Part shown: piece by piece, positions 8,893-18,354 of the stretch
Layout: every line of letters starts with the position of its first letter
Position numbering within the stretch: position 1 is the first letter of the stretch
Assembly (NCBI RefSeq): GCF_001499655.1
Contig: NZ_LN879502.1
Location: forward strand, 2,480,001-2,544,000
Length of the DNA stretch: 64,000 nucleotides
Direction of reading: 5' to 3'
Source of the DNA: Candidatus Protochlamydia naegleriophila
GTDB lineage: Bacteria; Chlamydiota; Chlamydiia; Chlamydiales; Parachlamydiaceae
Notes under the pieces: generated by a model
What the model saw: only the letters and a program-made list of their open reading frames with translations
Told to the model about the DNA's origin: nothing
Databases searched by the model: none
Program-made: the position numbers and the translations under genes

Positions 8893-9999
8893 TTAAGAAA
8901 TTTTGGCTTCGGCCTTCGCTAGAAAGGCTTTCCACTCTTCCTCTCCCTCAATAACAGCCAGCTCGATTTGAATCCAGGCAATAGGCAAACTCAATACCAA
9001 CTGATCAGGCAGTTTGACTCGATCTTTTTCTGTACAAATGAGCCATTGAGCCCCCAACTGTTTACACTGCTGGGCAAAGTTCTCTAAATCTTTTTCCTTA
9101 ATCTCATCATGATCAGGCAGGCAGGACTCTGCAACAACGATCACGCCTTCAGACTCTAATGTCCTCTTAAAGTACTCAGGATGGGCAATGGCACAAAACA
9201 TTCCAACTCGCTGACCTTGCAAGTTTTCAATTTCGCGTCCCTTCAAGTCGCGCCTATGGCAGACAACGCCTTTCACTCCAATCATCGGTGCAGTAGTATA
9301 GTGCTTTAATTGATTTTTTACATTCTTAAACTGTTCCGAATCAGTGATATGATTTAAAATGAGTAAATTGGCCCGATTTAGTGAACGAATATCTTCCCGC
9401 AGAAAGCCCCTTGGAAGAAAATATCCCTGTCCAAATGGATCCCCTCCATCAATGACAACAATATCAAAATCTCGTGCCAAACGGCGATGCTGCATCGCAT
9501 CATCTAAAAGAATGATTTGAGCACCGGCTTTTGCAGCCAAAAAAGAGGCCTTCTTGCGATTTCCACCCACGACGACGATGGCTTTAGGAAAGCGTTGTGC
9601 ATAGATGTAGGGTTCATCACCGCAATAAGAAGCTGGAAAAATGGGGCCCTGCCCTTCGCAAAGGACGATGGGATTGTCTAACTTTTCGGCTTTAGAGCGA
9701 TACCCTCTAGACAAAATAGCTAAGTCAAAGCGCTCGTAAAACGCATTGGCAATCAATAATGTAACTGGTGTTTTGCCGGTTCCTCCCGCTACAATATTGC
9801 CAACGCTCATGACCAGAGAAACGGGCGGCACGTACCGCCTCATCCATCCTTGATCGTATAGCCAATTGCGAACGACCACGATTAAACGGTAAGCCCAGCT
9901 TAATGGCAAAAGCATCCACTTAATCAAGGTAGGCACACCTCCCCGCTTCTGTCCTTTGATGACTTCTTTCACATACACTTCAAATTTTTTAACTAACAT
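8893..9999 (-). CDS. lpxK: Tetraacyldisaccharide 4'-kinase (LpxK)
   Basis: Phosphorylates the 4' position of the tetraacylated disaccharide-1-phosphate to form lipid IVA, a late step of lipid A synthesis at the inner membrane. The Walker A loop is SVGNIVAGGTGKTP (about residues 65-78), in the sequence context specific for LpxK, and LSRGYRSK follows (about 105). A membrane-associating hydrophobic N-terminal stretch (about 25-50) precedes it. RRLARDFDIVVIDGGDPFG matches the LpxK catalytic region. At 368 residues it is slightly longer than the usual 310-350. A purine-rich aagaagg precedes the ATG. Confidence 0.95.
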   Translation of the reverse strand: MLVKKFEVYVKEVIKGQKRGGVPTLIKWMLLPLSWAYRLIVVVRNWLYDQGWMRRYVPPVSLVMSVGNIVAGGTGKTPVTLLIANAFYERFDLAILSRGYRSKAEKLDNPIVLCEGQGPIFPASYCGDEPYIYAQRFPKAIVVVGGNRKKASFLAAKAGAQIILLDDAMQHRRLARDFDIVVIDGGDPFGQGYFLPRGFLREDIRSLNRANLLILNHITDSEQFKNVKNQLKHYTTAPMIGVKGVVCHRRDLKGREIENLQGQRVGMFCAIAHPEYFKRTLESEGVIVVAESCLPDHDEIKEKDLENFAQQCKQLGAQWLICTEKDRVKLPDQLVLSLPIAWIQIELAVIEGEEEWKAFLAKAEAKIS

Positions 10000-10311
10000 A
10001 AAGAAAAGCCTTCTTTAGCTGCTTGAAAAATAGATGGGAAGATGCAGCGGTTGTTTGAACCGCGCTCGCATGCAGCACATATTGACTATCGCATCATATC
10101 TGTTCAATACTTAGAGCCACAAATCCAATCTACACGTTTTTCAGAAGATTTGTGCAATAAAAAAACACTCTGTTGGCATTGGGCTATTCAGCTGCCAATT
10201 CAACCGTCATGAACGTTTCGGAAAATAATCGCCACAATAGATTTTAGATAATGGCCGTTTACATCGAAAGATCAAAGAGGCAAAAATCAAGTTTTAGCCC
10301 CTTAATGAACT
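10000..10311. other. Intergenic region between lpxK and gmhA
   Basis: About 310 bases with no convincing coding frame, RNA gene or strong hairpin. It should contain the promoter of lpxK. Confidence 0.5.
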
Positions 10312-10932
10312 CTAATCTAATGCAACCATTTGCGGACAAGAGGCTTCTGGTTGAGCATCTGTTAAAAACAAATGCGCTTCCACTAATTCAATAATCAAGT
10401 GAATGGCTGCCATATGCGCTTCTTGGATGCGGTCAGAAGTTTTAAACCCTTCAATGATGAGTTCGAGATCGGCAACTCCTTTCAATTTTCCCCCACTCTT
10501 GCCTAAGAAAGCCACAGTCTGCAAGCCTTGCTGTTTAGCTTGCTCAAAAGCCATGATCATATTGGGCGAATTCCCGCTAGTGGTCAATCCAATAAAGATA
10601 TCACCCGGTTTTCCATAGGCCTCGATACCTCTTGCGAAAACCCATTCAAATCCCTTGTCATTAGCTGTACAAGTAATGTGTCCAGGCTCTGAAAGAGCAA
10701 TGGCCGGAAGCGCTCGCCGAGCCCCTCGAAAATAGCCCGTCAGCTCTTCGGCAAAATGAGAAGCATCGCATAAACTTCCCCCATTTCCAGCTATAATAAT
10801 TTTGCAACCCTTTTGAAAACAAGCGGCTAAAGCAGCAGCAGTCTCTTCCATGAATGCTATGCAACGGGGTTGCTTGAGTTGTTCAACAGCCTGAATACAA
10901 TCATCAATGGCTTGTAATATTTTTTTTTTCAT
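10312..10932 (-). CDS. gmhA: Phosphoheptose isomerase (GmhA), SIS domain
   Basis: Converts sedoheptulose-7-phosphate to D-glycero-D-manno-heptose-7-phosphate, the first step to the ADP-heptose of the LPS inner core. The single SIS domain shows GNGGSLCDASHFAEELTGYF (about residues 49-68), TTSGNSPNM, and a C-terminal EAHMAAIHLIIELVE helix that carries the conserved active-site Glu/His region. The length of about 206 residues fits GmhA rather than the longer KdsD type. I use the ATG at 10932 over an in-frame TTG two codons upstream. Other SIS subfamilies such as DiaA are alternatives, but the GNGGS..D..HFAEEL pattern favours GmhA. Confidence 0.85.
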   Translation of the reverse strand: MKKKILQAIDDCIQAVEQLKQPRCIAFMEETAAALAACFQKGCKIIIAGNGGSLCDASHFAEELTGYFRGARRALPAIALSEPGHITCTANDKGFEWVFARGIEAYGKPGDIFIGLTTSGNSPNMIMAFEQAKQQGLQTVAFLGKSGGKLKGVADLELIIEGFKTSDRIQEAHMAAIHLIIELVEAHLFLTDAQPEASCPQMVALD

Positions 10933-11299
10933 AAACAAACTTGAACTTAGATGAAATTAATCCTAAATAATGAAATCTATTGTTATCCACATGTCGTTAA
11001 TTAAGCAAGAAGTCTATTTCCATTTAATCCTATTTTTTTTTACCTCTCCACAAATGATCGAAAAAACTGTTTTTAAATCATTTAAATTTTTATTTTCCAA
11101 TATGAGTATTCATCTACCCCTCCCCTTGCTGCATAAACTGCTTCGGCATTTAATCGAAAATGGAAAATTTTTAGACGATTGATTATTAAATTTTGAGGCC
11201 ATAGCATACGGATCTATAGATTCAAGTGTCAAAAAAGGCACAATGAAATGTTAACAAAATTCTATAAGTTGATTTATGCTTGCCATAATAAGGAGTCCC
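10933..11299. other. AT-rich divergent intergenic region
   Basis: Lies between divergent gmhA and the redoxin gene, so it should hold promoters for both. A 70-codon frame (10970-11182, +) is Phe/Leu/Lys-rich, has no ribosome binding site and looks like AT-rich noise. No RNA gene was recognised. Confidence 0.5.
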
Positions 11300-11893
11300 A
11301 TGACAGATAAAAAAACCTATACACTGCCTTTAGGTTCTACCCCTCCTAACTTTCGCTTAAAAGGGACGGATGGAAAGTATTATTCATTAAGTCATTTTGC
11401 CCATGCCAAGGCACTCGTCATTTTTTTTACGTGTAATCACTGTCCTTATGTGATCGGATCGGATGAGATTACGCGTCAAACCGCAGAAAAATACCGTGAT
11501 CATGGCGCTGTTTTTGTGGGTATCAATTCCAATAGCGCAATCACCTATCCCGAAGATTCTTTTCCTAAAATGATTGAAAGAATGGAAAAGCATCACTTCC
11601 CTTGGATCTACCTATGGGATGATACTCAAGAAACAGCCAAAGACTATGGCGCCTTGCGCACACCCCATTTTTTCGTTTTCGACAGTAATCATCGACTCAT
11701 TTATACGGGAAGAGGGATTGACTCTCCAAAGGATGCCTCAAAAATGACCGTAAACGATTTAGACAATGCCTTAGATGATTATTTTCATCATAAACCCCTT
11801 CGAAAACCTCTGACCAATCCAATCGGATGCAATGTTAAGTGGGAGGGCAAGGATAAGCATTGGATGCCTGACGACGCCTGCGATCTTATTTAA
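11300..11893 (+). CDS. Thioredoxin-fold redoxin/peroxiredoxin-like protein
   Basis: A 197-residue AhpC/TSA-Redoxin family protein. The N-terminal [20 protein letters not shown] is typical of this fold, followed by [16 protein letters not shown] with a CxxC-type pair (Cys-Asn-His-Cys). Later FVGINSNSA and the cis-Pro region [11 protein letters not shown] complete the thioredoxin fold. The family contains thiol peroxidases and disulfide reductases; substrates are unknown. I choose the ATG at 11300 because aaggag lies just before it (11290-11295); the ATG eight codons upstream has no such site. No signal peptide, so it is cytoplasmic. Confidence 0.85.
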   Translation: MTDKKTYTLPLGSTPPNFRLKGTDGKYYSLSHFAHAKALVIFFTCNHCPYVIGSDEITRQTAEKYRDHGAVFVGINSNSAITYPEDSFPKMIERMEKHHFPWIYLWDDTQETAKDYGALRTPHFFVFDSNHRLIYTGRGIDSPKDASKMTVNDLDNALDDYFHHKPLRKPLTNPIGCNVKWEGKDKHWMPDDACDLI

Positions 11894-11982
11894 CCCACTA
11901 AAAATCAATCTTTTCTAATTGAGGATTATTAGGCGGATAGCATAAAATGAAGTTGCTTAATTTGAATTAAGTGAGGTGAAAG

Positions 11983-12282
11983 ATGAAAGTATTCAAGTAT
12001 TCTGTGATAGCTCTATCACTGCTGCTCATAGGAGCATTTAGCCCTGAATTGAGCGCGAAATGCCGTACATCGGTAGGCTTCAGCTTCAATTTTGATAATA
12101 GACCTCGCGTCTATCAACCGGCTCCCGTCCCAGTCCCAGCGCCTGTGGCCGTGCCAGTTTATGCTGCACCCGTGGGACCTGTTCCAGTCATGCAGCCCTA
12201 TCCCTACTATGTTGCACCGCAGCCAGTCTACTATCCTGGCCCACAAAGAGTCTACGTAGAACGTAGCTATTGGAGACGTTAA
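11983..12282 (+). CDS. Small secreted Pro/Val/Tyr-rich protein
   Basis: A 99-residue protein with a clear Sec signal peptide: positive start, hydrophobic core IALSLLLIGAF and a likely cut after LSAK or nearby. The mature part is low complexity: an APVPVPAPVAVPVYAAPVGP tract, then PYPYYVAPQPVYYPGP. It ends in RSYWRR. Such Pro/Tyr-rich short proteins are common in the envelope or periplasm, but no function can be given. A strong ribosome binding site (gaggtg) precedes the ATG. The gene stands alone. Confidence 0.75.
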   Translation: MKVFKYSVIALSLLLIGAFSPELSAKCRTSVGFSFNFDNRPRVYQPAPVPVPAPVAVPVYAAPVGPVPVMQPYPYYVAPQPVYYPGPQRVYVERSYWRR

Positions 12283-12519
12283 ATACAACTTACGTCCCCT
12301 TACGCATGAATAGTGCGGAACTTGGCAAGTGAAAGAATAGACGCCAGGCCAAGTCACGACTTGGCCGAGGTGTTAGCCTTTCAATCGACACGTTCAAGCA
12401 TTATTCGTGCGTAACACTTTTTAAATTTGCAACGGTTGCAAATCTAAAATAGCTGGTAGGGATCATTAAATAGAATCTTTGACCTTAACTTTAAAACCAT
12501 TACTGAATTTTTCATTATA

Positions 12520-13272
12520 TTAGTTTATTTGATTTCCGTGCTCATTACCCTCTGTGTTATTGTCGAGGCATATATGATAGCTATTATGAATTCGAGCCCC
12601 TTCGGTTATTAAACCATTAGGAGTCCGAGTGATGCCGTTGGATACATAATGGTTACAGAAAATTTCATTCGGCTTTGGTTCTTGTGGGGGTCGGTTGTCA
12701 AAAAAATTATTCCTCTCATATTGAGCAAGAACTCCCAAAAAATGAGTTTCTGCCTGGGTTAGTTGACTAATCTCCGCCTGGCGTTGAATCATCCTATTCT
12801 GGTATTGAATAGCCTCTGCGCGGCATTGAATAAGCCCAACCGGATGTCGAATAATCTGCAGCCGATCATTTAAACTCAACTCTATTTGATTTTGTAAATC
12901 TACTCTATAAGCATAAATGAGTTGAATTTTCTTAATTATTCTATTCTTTCTAGAGCTTAGACTTTCTCCATAATGGCCTATTTCGACTGTTACTCTACTC
13001 CTTTCAATAAAAGCGTAGGTTGCACATACTGCTCCTACTAGAATACCCCCTCCAAGGGTTCCTATCACTGCCCCTTGTAGTGCAACAAGAAAGTTTGGAT
13101 GCCATGTAACCTTCTCTAAAAAAGATCGGTTAACCGTTTGTTGAAGTTGCTCTTCTTGATTATCCATTCCCTGCAAAAATGGGCATAATGGAGTATTTTT
13201 CAAAGCTTTTGCGCTTTTCGCATACATTTCATTGTACGGAGGGGGCTGAATGGGGCGAGGATGAATAATCAT
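12520..13272 (-). CDS. Hypothetical protein with one hydrophobic segment and a helical region
   Basis: A 250-residue orphan. An N-terminal proline-rich stretch (IIHPRPIQPPPYNE) is followed by a strongly hydrophobic glycine-rich segment (residues about 67-92, ALQGAVIGTLGGGILVGAV). A long charged or amphipathic region (about 95-195) then probably forms coiled-coil helices, with repeated IQYQNRMIQRQ-like patterns. The C-terminus is Asn-rich. The layout (cytosolic tail, membrane segment, coiled coil) would suit a membrane or secreted host-interaction protein, but I recognise no family. No clear ribosome binding site. Confidence 0.6.
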   Translation of the reverse strand: MIIHPRPIQPPPYNEMYAKSAKALKNTPLCPFLQGMDNQEEQLQQTVNRSFLEKVTWHPNFLVALQGAVIGTLGGGILVGAVCATYAFIERSRVTVEIGHYGESLSSRKNRIIKKIQLIYAYRVDLQNQIELSLNDRLQIIRHPVGLIQCRAEAIQYQNRMIQRQAEISQLTQAETHFLGVLAQYERNNFFDNRPPQEPKPNEIFCNHYVSNGITRTPNGLITEGARIHNSYHICLDNNTEGNEHGNQIN

Positions 13273-13714
13273 TAAGTACTCTGTTAAATTATTTTTTGTT
13301 AAATTTTCAAAATTTCCAATATTTATAAAATGAAAGTCAAAAATTAAAAATTAAAAGAAAAACAACTTTCTTCTTAGTGTAAAGAGATAAATGTTGTGTA
13401 CAAACGTTCCTCAATTCTTTGATCTTTGACTTCTCTCCATGGCAGTTTATAGACCATTGTCAGTAGCTATGCAAGGAAAGTGCAGCTATGCAAGGAAAGT
13501 GCGCCTTGTCCTATGCCTAATTGTAAACATTGCCATGATTGATACATTGATCACCAAATTTCGCTTATTTATTCGGCACTACAATGTCATAGTTCTACTC
13601 AAACCTATTCAAATTTTTAATCAAAAGCCATTATTTTTTTCTTAACTTATATGAAAAATAGTCCAAAATATGCAATAAAAATTAAATTTTAAATTGTTTT
13701 TTAAGTGAAATAGC
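13273..13714. other. Intergenic region with a short tandem duplication
   Basis: AT-rich. Apart from the 19-bp direct repeat at 13465-13502 I see no gene. A 68-codon frame overlapping the repeat lacks a ribosome binding site and any recognisable protein character. Confidence 0.5.
13465..13502. repeat. Perfect tandem duplication, 2 x 19 bp
   Basis: The unit AGCTATGCAAGGAAAGTGC occurs twice without a spacer (13465-13483 and 13484-13502). Two identical copies suggest a recent slippage duplication in non-coding DNA. Confidence 0.9.
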
Positions 13715-13903
13715 ATGGGTTTAATCTCTTATTTATCTTATGGCTGGAATAAACTTTTTTCTAGTCCAACTGTGGCTCCACAACAAGATTCTCAAGACTT
13801 AAAAGAATTTAAAATGATGATAAATCTAAGGCTATATGAAATACTGTTAAAATGGGTTCTTCGAAGAGATCGTTATGTGGATATATTCGAGACAAGAACA
13901 TAG
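13715..13903 (+). CDS. Short hypothetical ORF, possibly a remnant
   Basis: A 62-residue frame beginning MGLISYLSYGWNKLFSS and ending in basic/aromatic sequence (WVLRRDRYVDIFE). It has an aagtga-like sequence before the ATG but no recognised family and no downstream partner. It may be the 5' end of a truncated gene. Confidence 0.3.
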   Translation: MGLISYLSYGWNKLFSSPTVAPQQDSQDLKEFKMMINLRLYEILLKWVLRRDRYVDIFETRT

Positions 13904-14150
13904 AATTTTCTTTTACCAGGCTGTAATGCAAGCTTAGCCTGTTTATAAGCTTATAGCAGAAGACCCCAAACTGAAAGATTTCGAAAGTTAAATTCAATTA
14001 TTTCTAAAAAATTTTCACAAAAAAGTCAGTACTCGTTAAAAAAACGTTCTCTTTCATTCACGAATAGAATAGTCGTTTGCCTTTGCGAATAAAATCGCTC
14101 TCCTCTAATGTTCAGTCAAATCCTGATAGCTTTAAATGAAAGGACAAGCC

Positions 14151-15401
14151 ATGTTGATTTCGCTTCTCGCATTTCTCTTAGCCTTTTTGACAAAATTTTA
14201 TTTTATCTCTCTACCCGTCACCGAATCCGCCATTGCCATGATCACGGGAGGAACCGTTGTTTTATTGGCGGCCGCCCTCACTAGCACCCTCACTCTCCTT
14301 CCATTGGAAAGATTAGAACAAAATCTAGTCCCCAATCTCATGGAGCTTTTTCGCAAAGACCGTTGGCTGCAACTAGGCCGTTCATGGCTATTTCTGTTTC
14401 CTCTTCTTTCCTACGTCGCAGCCGCATTGCTGTATGCCGACCAGTTTGCCTTCAAGCATTGGCTTGTACCTGCCTGGATTTTCGCCTTCGGTATCAGCTT
14501 GGATGCCTTAAAAGAAGTGTGGAAAAGTATGCTCCGCTTTTTAAATCCGCTTTACTTGGTTAATTTATTCTCGCACGCTGCCAAAAAAGCCGTGCAAAAT
14601 GAAAAGGATGAAGCCTTGTGGGGCTCTATCGATAATCTATCTGAGATGAGTTTAAGAGCCATCGATAAAAGTAAAATCGCTCTCAGCACCCAAACTTTGC
14701 AAGCCTTCCCTCCCATCATCCGTACCTTTTTCGCCTCATCCAAGAGCATCAGCCGCATCAATATCGACAAAGAAACAGAAAAGGCAACAGGTCGCGACGA
14801 AGCAAGCTATACCATCTTTTATTTACTGCAAAGGCTTGAGCTCATTAACGACCGAGCCCTCCAATCGCGCCTAGAAACGGTTTGCCGCCAAATGATCATG
14901 GTCCTTGGAAAAATCATCATCGCTAGCGCGAAATACGATCTCTCCATGGTGCCTTTCCCTACCCATTTCCTGACAAAATTCGGACTGAAAGCTTTGCAGC
15001 ACCACTTTAGTGAAGTTACCGTCTTAACAACCAGCACTCTGCAAGAAATTGCCCGCACCATTTTGACAGAGATCGATATCACTTATTCAGAATTGCAGGA
15101 ACCTTTTCAAGCGATCATCAATGGCCTAGATGCGATCGCCAAGGCAACATTTAAAAAAGACAAAAGCACAAGCATTAAAGTTCTCGTACAGCCTTTCGTC
15201 GATCTCAAAGCGCTTTTTCAGACAGAAAAAATGTCTAAGCATCCCGATACGCCTGTCATCTTAAGTGAAATCGAAAGGGTCATTGAAGAATTTACCGTTT
15301 TAGAGCAGGTGATGCGCTCGATTCCCCCTATCCCTGAATTAGGCGAAACGGGATTCTCTTCACAGTCCTCCTCTCCCGATACGATCACTCCTGCAAGCTA
15401 A
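14151..15401 (+). CDS. Hypothetical integral membrane protein with large cytosolic domain
   Basis: A 416-residue protein with four hydrophobic N-terminal segments (up to about residue 125): ISLLAFLLAFLTKFYFI, AMITGGTVVLLAAALTST, a pair around SWLFLFPLLSYVAAALLY, and WLVPAWIFAFGISLD. A 290-residue, mostly helical soluble domain follows (NLSEMSLRAIDKSKIALS onwards), with a Ser/Pro-rich C-terminal tail. I recognise no domain; the pattern suggests a conserved chlamydial membrane protein. I start at the ATG at 14151 because aaagga lies seven bases before it; an ATG five codons upstream overlaps that site. Confidence 0.7.
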   Translation: MLISLLAFLLAFLTKFYFISLPVTESAIAMITGGTVVLLAAALTSTLTLLPLERLEQNLVPNLMELFRKDRWLQLGRSWLFLFPLLSYVAAALLYADQFAFKHWLVPAWIFAFGISLDALKEVWKSMLRFLNPLYLVNLFSHAAKKAVQNEKDEALWGSIDNLSEMSLRAIDKSKIALSTQTLQAFPPIIRTFFASSKSISRINIDKETEKATGRDEASYTIFYLLQRLELINDRALQSRLETVCRQMIMVLGKIIIASAKYDLSMVPFPTHFLTKFGLKALQHHFSEVTVLTTSTLQEIARTILTEIDITYSELQEPFQAIINGLDAIAKATFKKDKSTSIKVLVQPFVDLKALFQTEKMSKHPDTPVILSEIERVIEEFTVLEQVMRSIPPIPELGETGFSSQSSSPDTITPAS

Positions 15402-15613
15402 GGCTGATAACGATCTGCGGGCTGAACAAAACTTCACCCGCGATGTCTTGGAAAAATGCCAGGAGTGCTAGGTAAAAAGCGGACTTTCCTAAGCAAATAA
15501 CAATTAAATGTTTAAAAGCAAAGAGTTAACACAGAGACGGAAGCTGAGAAATGCAGAGGGAATGATAAGCTCCTTGCAGCTTTAAACTCTACACGTTTTA
15601 TCCCTAGCTTGTG

Positions 15614-16276
15614 CTAAGGAAAGACAAAAGAAGAGGGTAAAAGAGCTTCAAATGTGCAAAGCTCTTGCGTGATCGGATGAGGAATTTGCAGACATCCGTG
15701 GTGCAGGGCAATGGCATGGGGCTCAAAGGCCTGTTGGCTGCCATAACGATGATCGCCTCGAATGGGGCAGCCGATAGTAGCCAGCTGGACCCGAATTTGA
15801 TGATACCGCCCCGTTTCCAAATCGATTTCGAGCAACGCTCCTGCACCCCTCGATTCAACAAGGCGGTAGCTCAAGCGGGCTAGCTTGCCTTTGGGATGAG
15901 AAGAGGAGACAACTTGCGCATGAAAATCGTCATGAATGAGGAAATTTTCAAGCATTCCCGCAAGAGATGGGGGTGGACGATCCACCCATGCATAATAAAA
16001 CTTCTTGGTCTGTTTGGCTCGTATGGCAGTATTTAGACGGGACAAAGCCTTGCTCGTTTTCCCAAAAACGACCAAACCACTTACTGGCTTGTCTAAACGA
16101 TGAACGGCTTCCAAAAACACATTGCCAGGTTTTTGATAGGCTTCTTTCAGCCACGCCTTAGCCTGCTGTTCGAGGCTATCCTGCTCTGTGCCGCTTGGCT
16201 GCGTCAGCAACCCGGCTGGCTTGTTGAGTACAAACAGATGATTGTCTTCAAAAACGATAGAAAAAGGTGAAGTCAT
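15614..16276 (-). CDS. RluA-family pseudouridine synthase
   Basis: Isomerises a uridine in rRNA or tRNA to pseudouridine. The catalytic motif is HRLDKPVSGLVVFGKT, where the Asp of HRLD is the nucleophile. EIDLETGRYHQIRVQLA and GDHRYGS are the other conserved blocks. There is no N-terminal S4 domain; at about 220 residues it is the short catalytic-only form (RluA/TruC-like). It is the last of three RNA-modification genes on this strand, 14 bases after the SpoU gene. The ATG at 16276 is preferred over a TTG three codons upstream. The target site cannot be predicted. Confidence 0.9.
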   Translation of the reverse strand: MTSPFSIVFEDNHLFVLNKPAGLLTQPSGTEQDSLEQQAKAWLKEAYQKPGNVFLEAVHRLDKPVSGLVVFGKTSKALSRLNTAIRAKQTKKFYYAWVDRPPPSLAGMLENFLIHDDFHAQVVSSSHPKGKLARLSYRLVESRGAGALLEIDLETGRYHQIRVQLATIGCPIRGDHRYGSQQAFEPHAIALHHGCLQIPHPITQELCTFEALLPSSFVFP

Positions 16277-16290
16277 AACCGCCAACCTGG

Positions 16291-17103
16291 CTAACCTTGC
16301 TGCCTTTGGCGCAGTACTTCATAAAGAAGCAACGTCGTTGCCATGGCTACGTTTAAAGAATCGGCGACACCCATCATGGGAATGCGCACTTGCATGGTGG
16401 CTTGCTTCATCCAACGCTCAGACAGTCCGAGCTGCTCTGTGCCCACCGCAATCGCGACAGGACGAGTCAAATCCACCTGCGTAAATTCTTTTTCAGCATG
16501 CGGGGTAGCGGCCAAGATATCGATTCCCTGCTCGCGTAGCCACTCCAATGTTTCTTCCCCTTTTGATTCAACAGTTGGGACCGTAAACAGGGTACCAACA
16601 CTTGCACGAACGACGTTAGGATTGTAAATATCTGTGCAGCGATCGCAGACAATCAATCCATCCACACCAACAGCATCGGATGAGCGCAAGATCGTTCCTA
16701 AATTACCTGGTTTCTCAATAGCCTCTGCCACGACATAGAGAGGAGCTGCAGGATTTTTAACTGCTTTAGACAGGTCACCTAAGCTCAATCTCCGCTGAGG
16801 AGCCACTGCTAACAAGCCATCCGGACGGTCCCGGTAGGAAATTTTTTTAAAAACCTTTTCAGTGCAGTGTAAAAGCTGTGTTCCACGTGACACCAAACGC
16901 TGAATAAGGGCAGGTTCATTGGTTCCAAGAAAAAGTTCTGGGCAAACGAATAGCATCTCAACTTTCCAGCCCCCATCGGCGGCGCGCAGCAGTTCGCGGT
17001 AGCCTTCGATCAAAAAATGGCCTGTTTGATCTCTTTCATGGCGGTCGCGCAGATGCAAAACTTGTTTGATTTTAGGATTCTGTACACTCGTTAGTTCCAA
17101 CAT
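16291..17103 (-). CDS. SpoU/TrmH-family RNA 2'-O-methyltransferase
   Basis: Methylates the 2'-OH of a ribose in rRNA or tRNA using SAM through a knotted SPOUT fold. The N-terminal 95 residues match the substrate-binding domain (SVQNPKIKQVLHLRDRHERD). The catalytic part holds the three family motifs: EAIEKPGNLGTILRSSDAVG (motif 1, with catalytic Asn and Arg), VAIAVGTEQLGLSERWM (motif 2) and IPMMGVADSLNVAMATTLLL (motif 3). At 270 residues it is of RlmB/TsnR size. A gaggtag sequence precedes the ATG and overlaps the end of the upstream methyltransferase gene, so the two are closely coupled. Confidence 0.92.
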   Translation of the reverse strand: MLELTSVQNPKIKQVLHLRDRHERDQTGHFLIEGYRELLRAADGGWKVEMLFVCPELFLGTNEPALIQRLVSRGTQLLHCTEKVFKKISYRDRPDGLLAVAPQRRLSLGDLSKAVKNPAAPLYVVAEAIEKPGNLGTILRSSDAVGVDGLIVCDRCTDIYNPNVVRASVGTLFTVPTVESKGEETLEWLREQGIDILAATPHAEKEFTQVDLTRPVAIAVGTEQLGLSERWMKQATMQVRIPMMGVADSLNVAMATTLLLYEVLRQRQQG

Positions 17104-17106
17104 CTT

Positions 17107-17958
17107 CTACCTCTTACCTGTCCATCTCGCATACGTTCCGCTCGGCACCTCTAACGCACCCTGGCCCGCTAAAACCATTTCACCTACATCAATTGTGCCC
17201 TCAATTCCTTGCATAGCCTGACTCAAAAGGTGTTGCATCACTAAAGGCGAGAAACCCGGTGTGTGGCAAGAAAAGAGAACAAAGAGAGGATTATCGCTTA
17301 GTAAATCGCGGCAATCTTGTAAGAGATTGACAATCTCGTCTTCAATTTTAAACAATTCACCTTTTGATCCCCGTCCAAAGCTTGGGGGATCTAAAATAAT
17401 CCCTTCATAGCGCGATCCACGCTTGCGTTCGCGGGCCAAAAACTTTTTCACATCTTCGACAATCCAACGCACAGGAGCTTCTTCTAAACCATTCAAAGCA
17501 GCATTTTCCCGCGCCCACGCAACCATCCCCTTAGAAGCATCCAAATGGCAAACGGCAGCGCCGGCTTTAGCGGCAGCCAGAGTCGATCCGCCAGAATACG
17601 CAAATAAATTTAAGACGCGCGGCTTTGATTTAGCGTGCGGCTTTATAATGGCTTGAATCCATTCCCAAAACGTTTTTTGCTCGGGAAAAATCCCCAAATG
17701 CCCGAAATCGGTTGGCGAGATTTTAAAAATGAGGTTGGCGACTTCGATCTGCCATATTTCGGGAAGGGACTGAAGATTGGCCCAATTATTTTCCTGCTCC
17801 CTTGAAAAACTTGCATCTGCTTGATTCCACTTCGCAGCCGGCAACTGAGGCCTCCAAACAGCTTGGGAACAGGGACGAGATAGAACGTATGGGCCGAAAC
17901 GCTCGAGTTTGCGCCCATCGCCACTATCGATTAATGCATAAGATTTGGAATTAGTCAT
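17107..17958 (-). CDS. Class I SAM-dependent rRNA methyltransferase (RlmI/RlmK-like)
   Basis: Probably methylates a base of 23S rRNA. The SAM-binding motif I is VLNLFAYSGGSTLAAAKAGA (about residue 150), followed by HLDASKGMVAWARENAALNG (motif II). The catalytic EGIILDPPSFGRG carries the DPPxFG motif of the RlmI/RlmKL-type enzymes. The N-terminal region (YALIDSGDGRKLERFGPYVL) lacks the PUA domain of E. coli RlmI. It is first of a three-gene operon (three bases before the SpoU gene). I use the ATG at 17958, preceded by ataagag, over the TTG eight codons upstream. Position specificity unknown. Confidence 0.88.
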   Translation of the reverse strand: MTNSKSYALIDSGDGRKLERFGPYVLSRPCSQAVWRPQLPAAKWNQADASFSREQENNWANLQSLPEIWQIEVANLIFKISPTDFGHLGIFPEQKTFWEWIQAIIKPHAKSKPRVLNLFAYSGGSTLAAAKAGAAVCHLDASKGMVAWARENAALNGLEEAPVRWIVEDVKKFLARERKRGSRYEGIILDPPSFGRGSKGELFKIEDEIVNLLQDCRDLLSDNPLFVLFSCHTPGFSPLVMQHLLSQAMQGIEGTIDVGEMVLAGQGALEVPSGTYARWTGKR

Positions 17959-18097
17959 AAAAGCTCTTATTTCAAATGACAAAAATCATAGCATAGAGCC
18001 GAGAAAAGCTACAAACTCAAAGCTTTGGTTCTTGAGATTAAACCCTTTAACCGAGGCGATTCACTGATTTTTTTAGAATGAATGCCAAACGGCGTAT

Positions 18098-18331
18098 TTA
18101 GCGAATCAAAATTCTCGAATTGAGAATCCCTCCAATGATACCAACAAAGCCCGAATATTGCTTTAATTCACGGCAAATTTTTAGGGCCTCTTCTTTGGTA
18201 AATTCACTTTTAGGCGCAATATTGGCTTTTTGAAGAGTTTGCTTAAGGAGCTGCTGGGCACCTTCTACCCCCATGCTCTCTTTAAAGCAATCAATGAATT
18301 CTTTTAATGGAATTTTTACTTCTTCTTTCAT
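18098..18331 (-). CDS. Small hypothetical protein paired with the FIST protein
   Basis: A 77-residue soluble, helical protein. It shows an amphipathic N-terminal half (IPLKEFIDCFKESMGVEGAQ), a central SEFTKEEALKICRELKQYSG and a C-terminal GFVGIIGGILNSRILIR. Its gene follows the FIST gene by 23 bases on the same strand, with an agaagg ribosome binding site, so the two are co-transcribed. The small-protein/FIST pairing suggests a partner or signalling accessory role. I do not recognise the family. Confidence 0.65.
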   Translation of the reverse strand: MKEEVKIPLKEFIDCFKESMGVEGAQQLLKQTLQKANIAPKSEFTKEEALKICRELKQYSGFVGIIGGILNSRILIR

Positions 18332-18354
18332 GAAGCTGCCTTCTTATTGATCGT

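Noticed and set aside
13439-13645. 68-codon frame (+)
   Set aside because: Its first part is created by the 19-bp duplication; no ribosome binding site or known motif.
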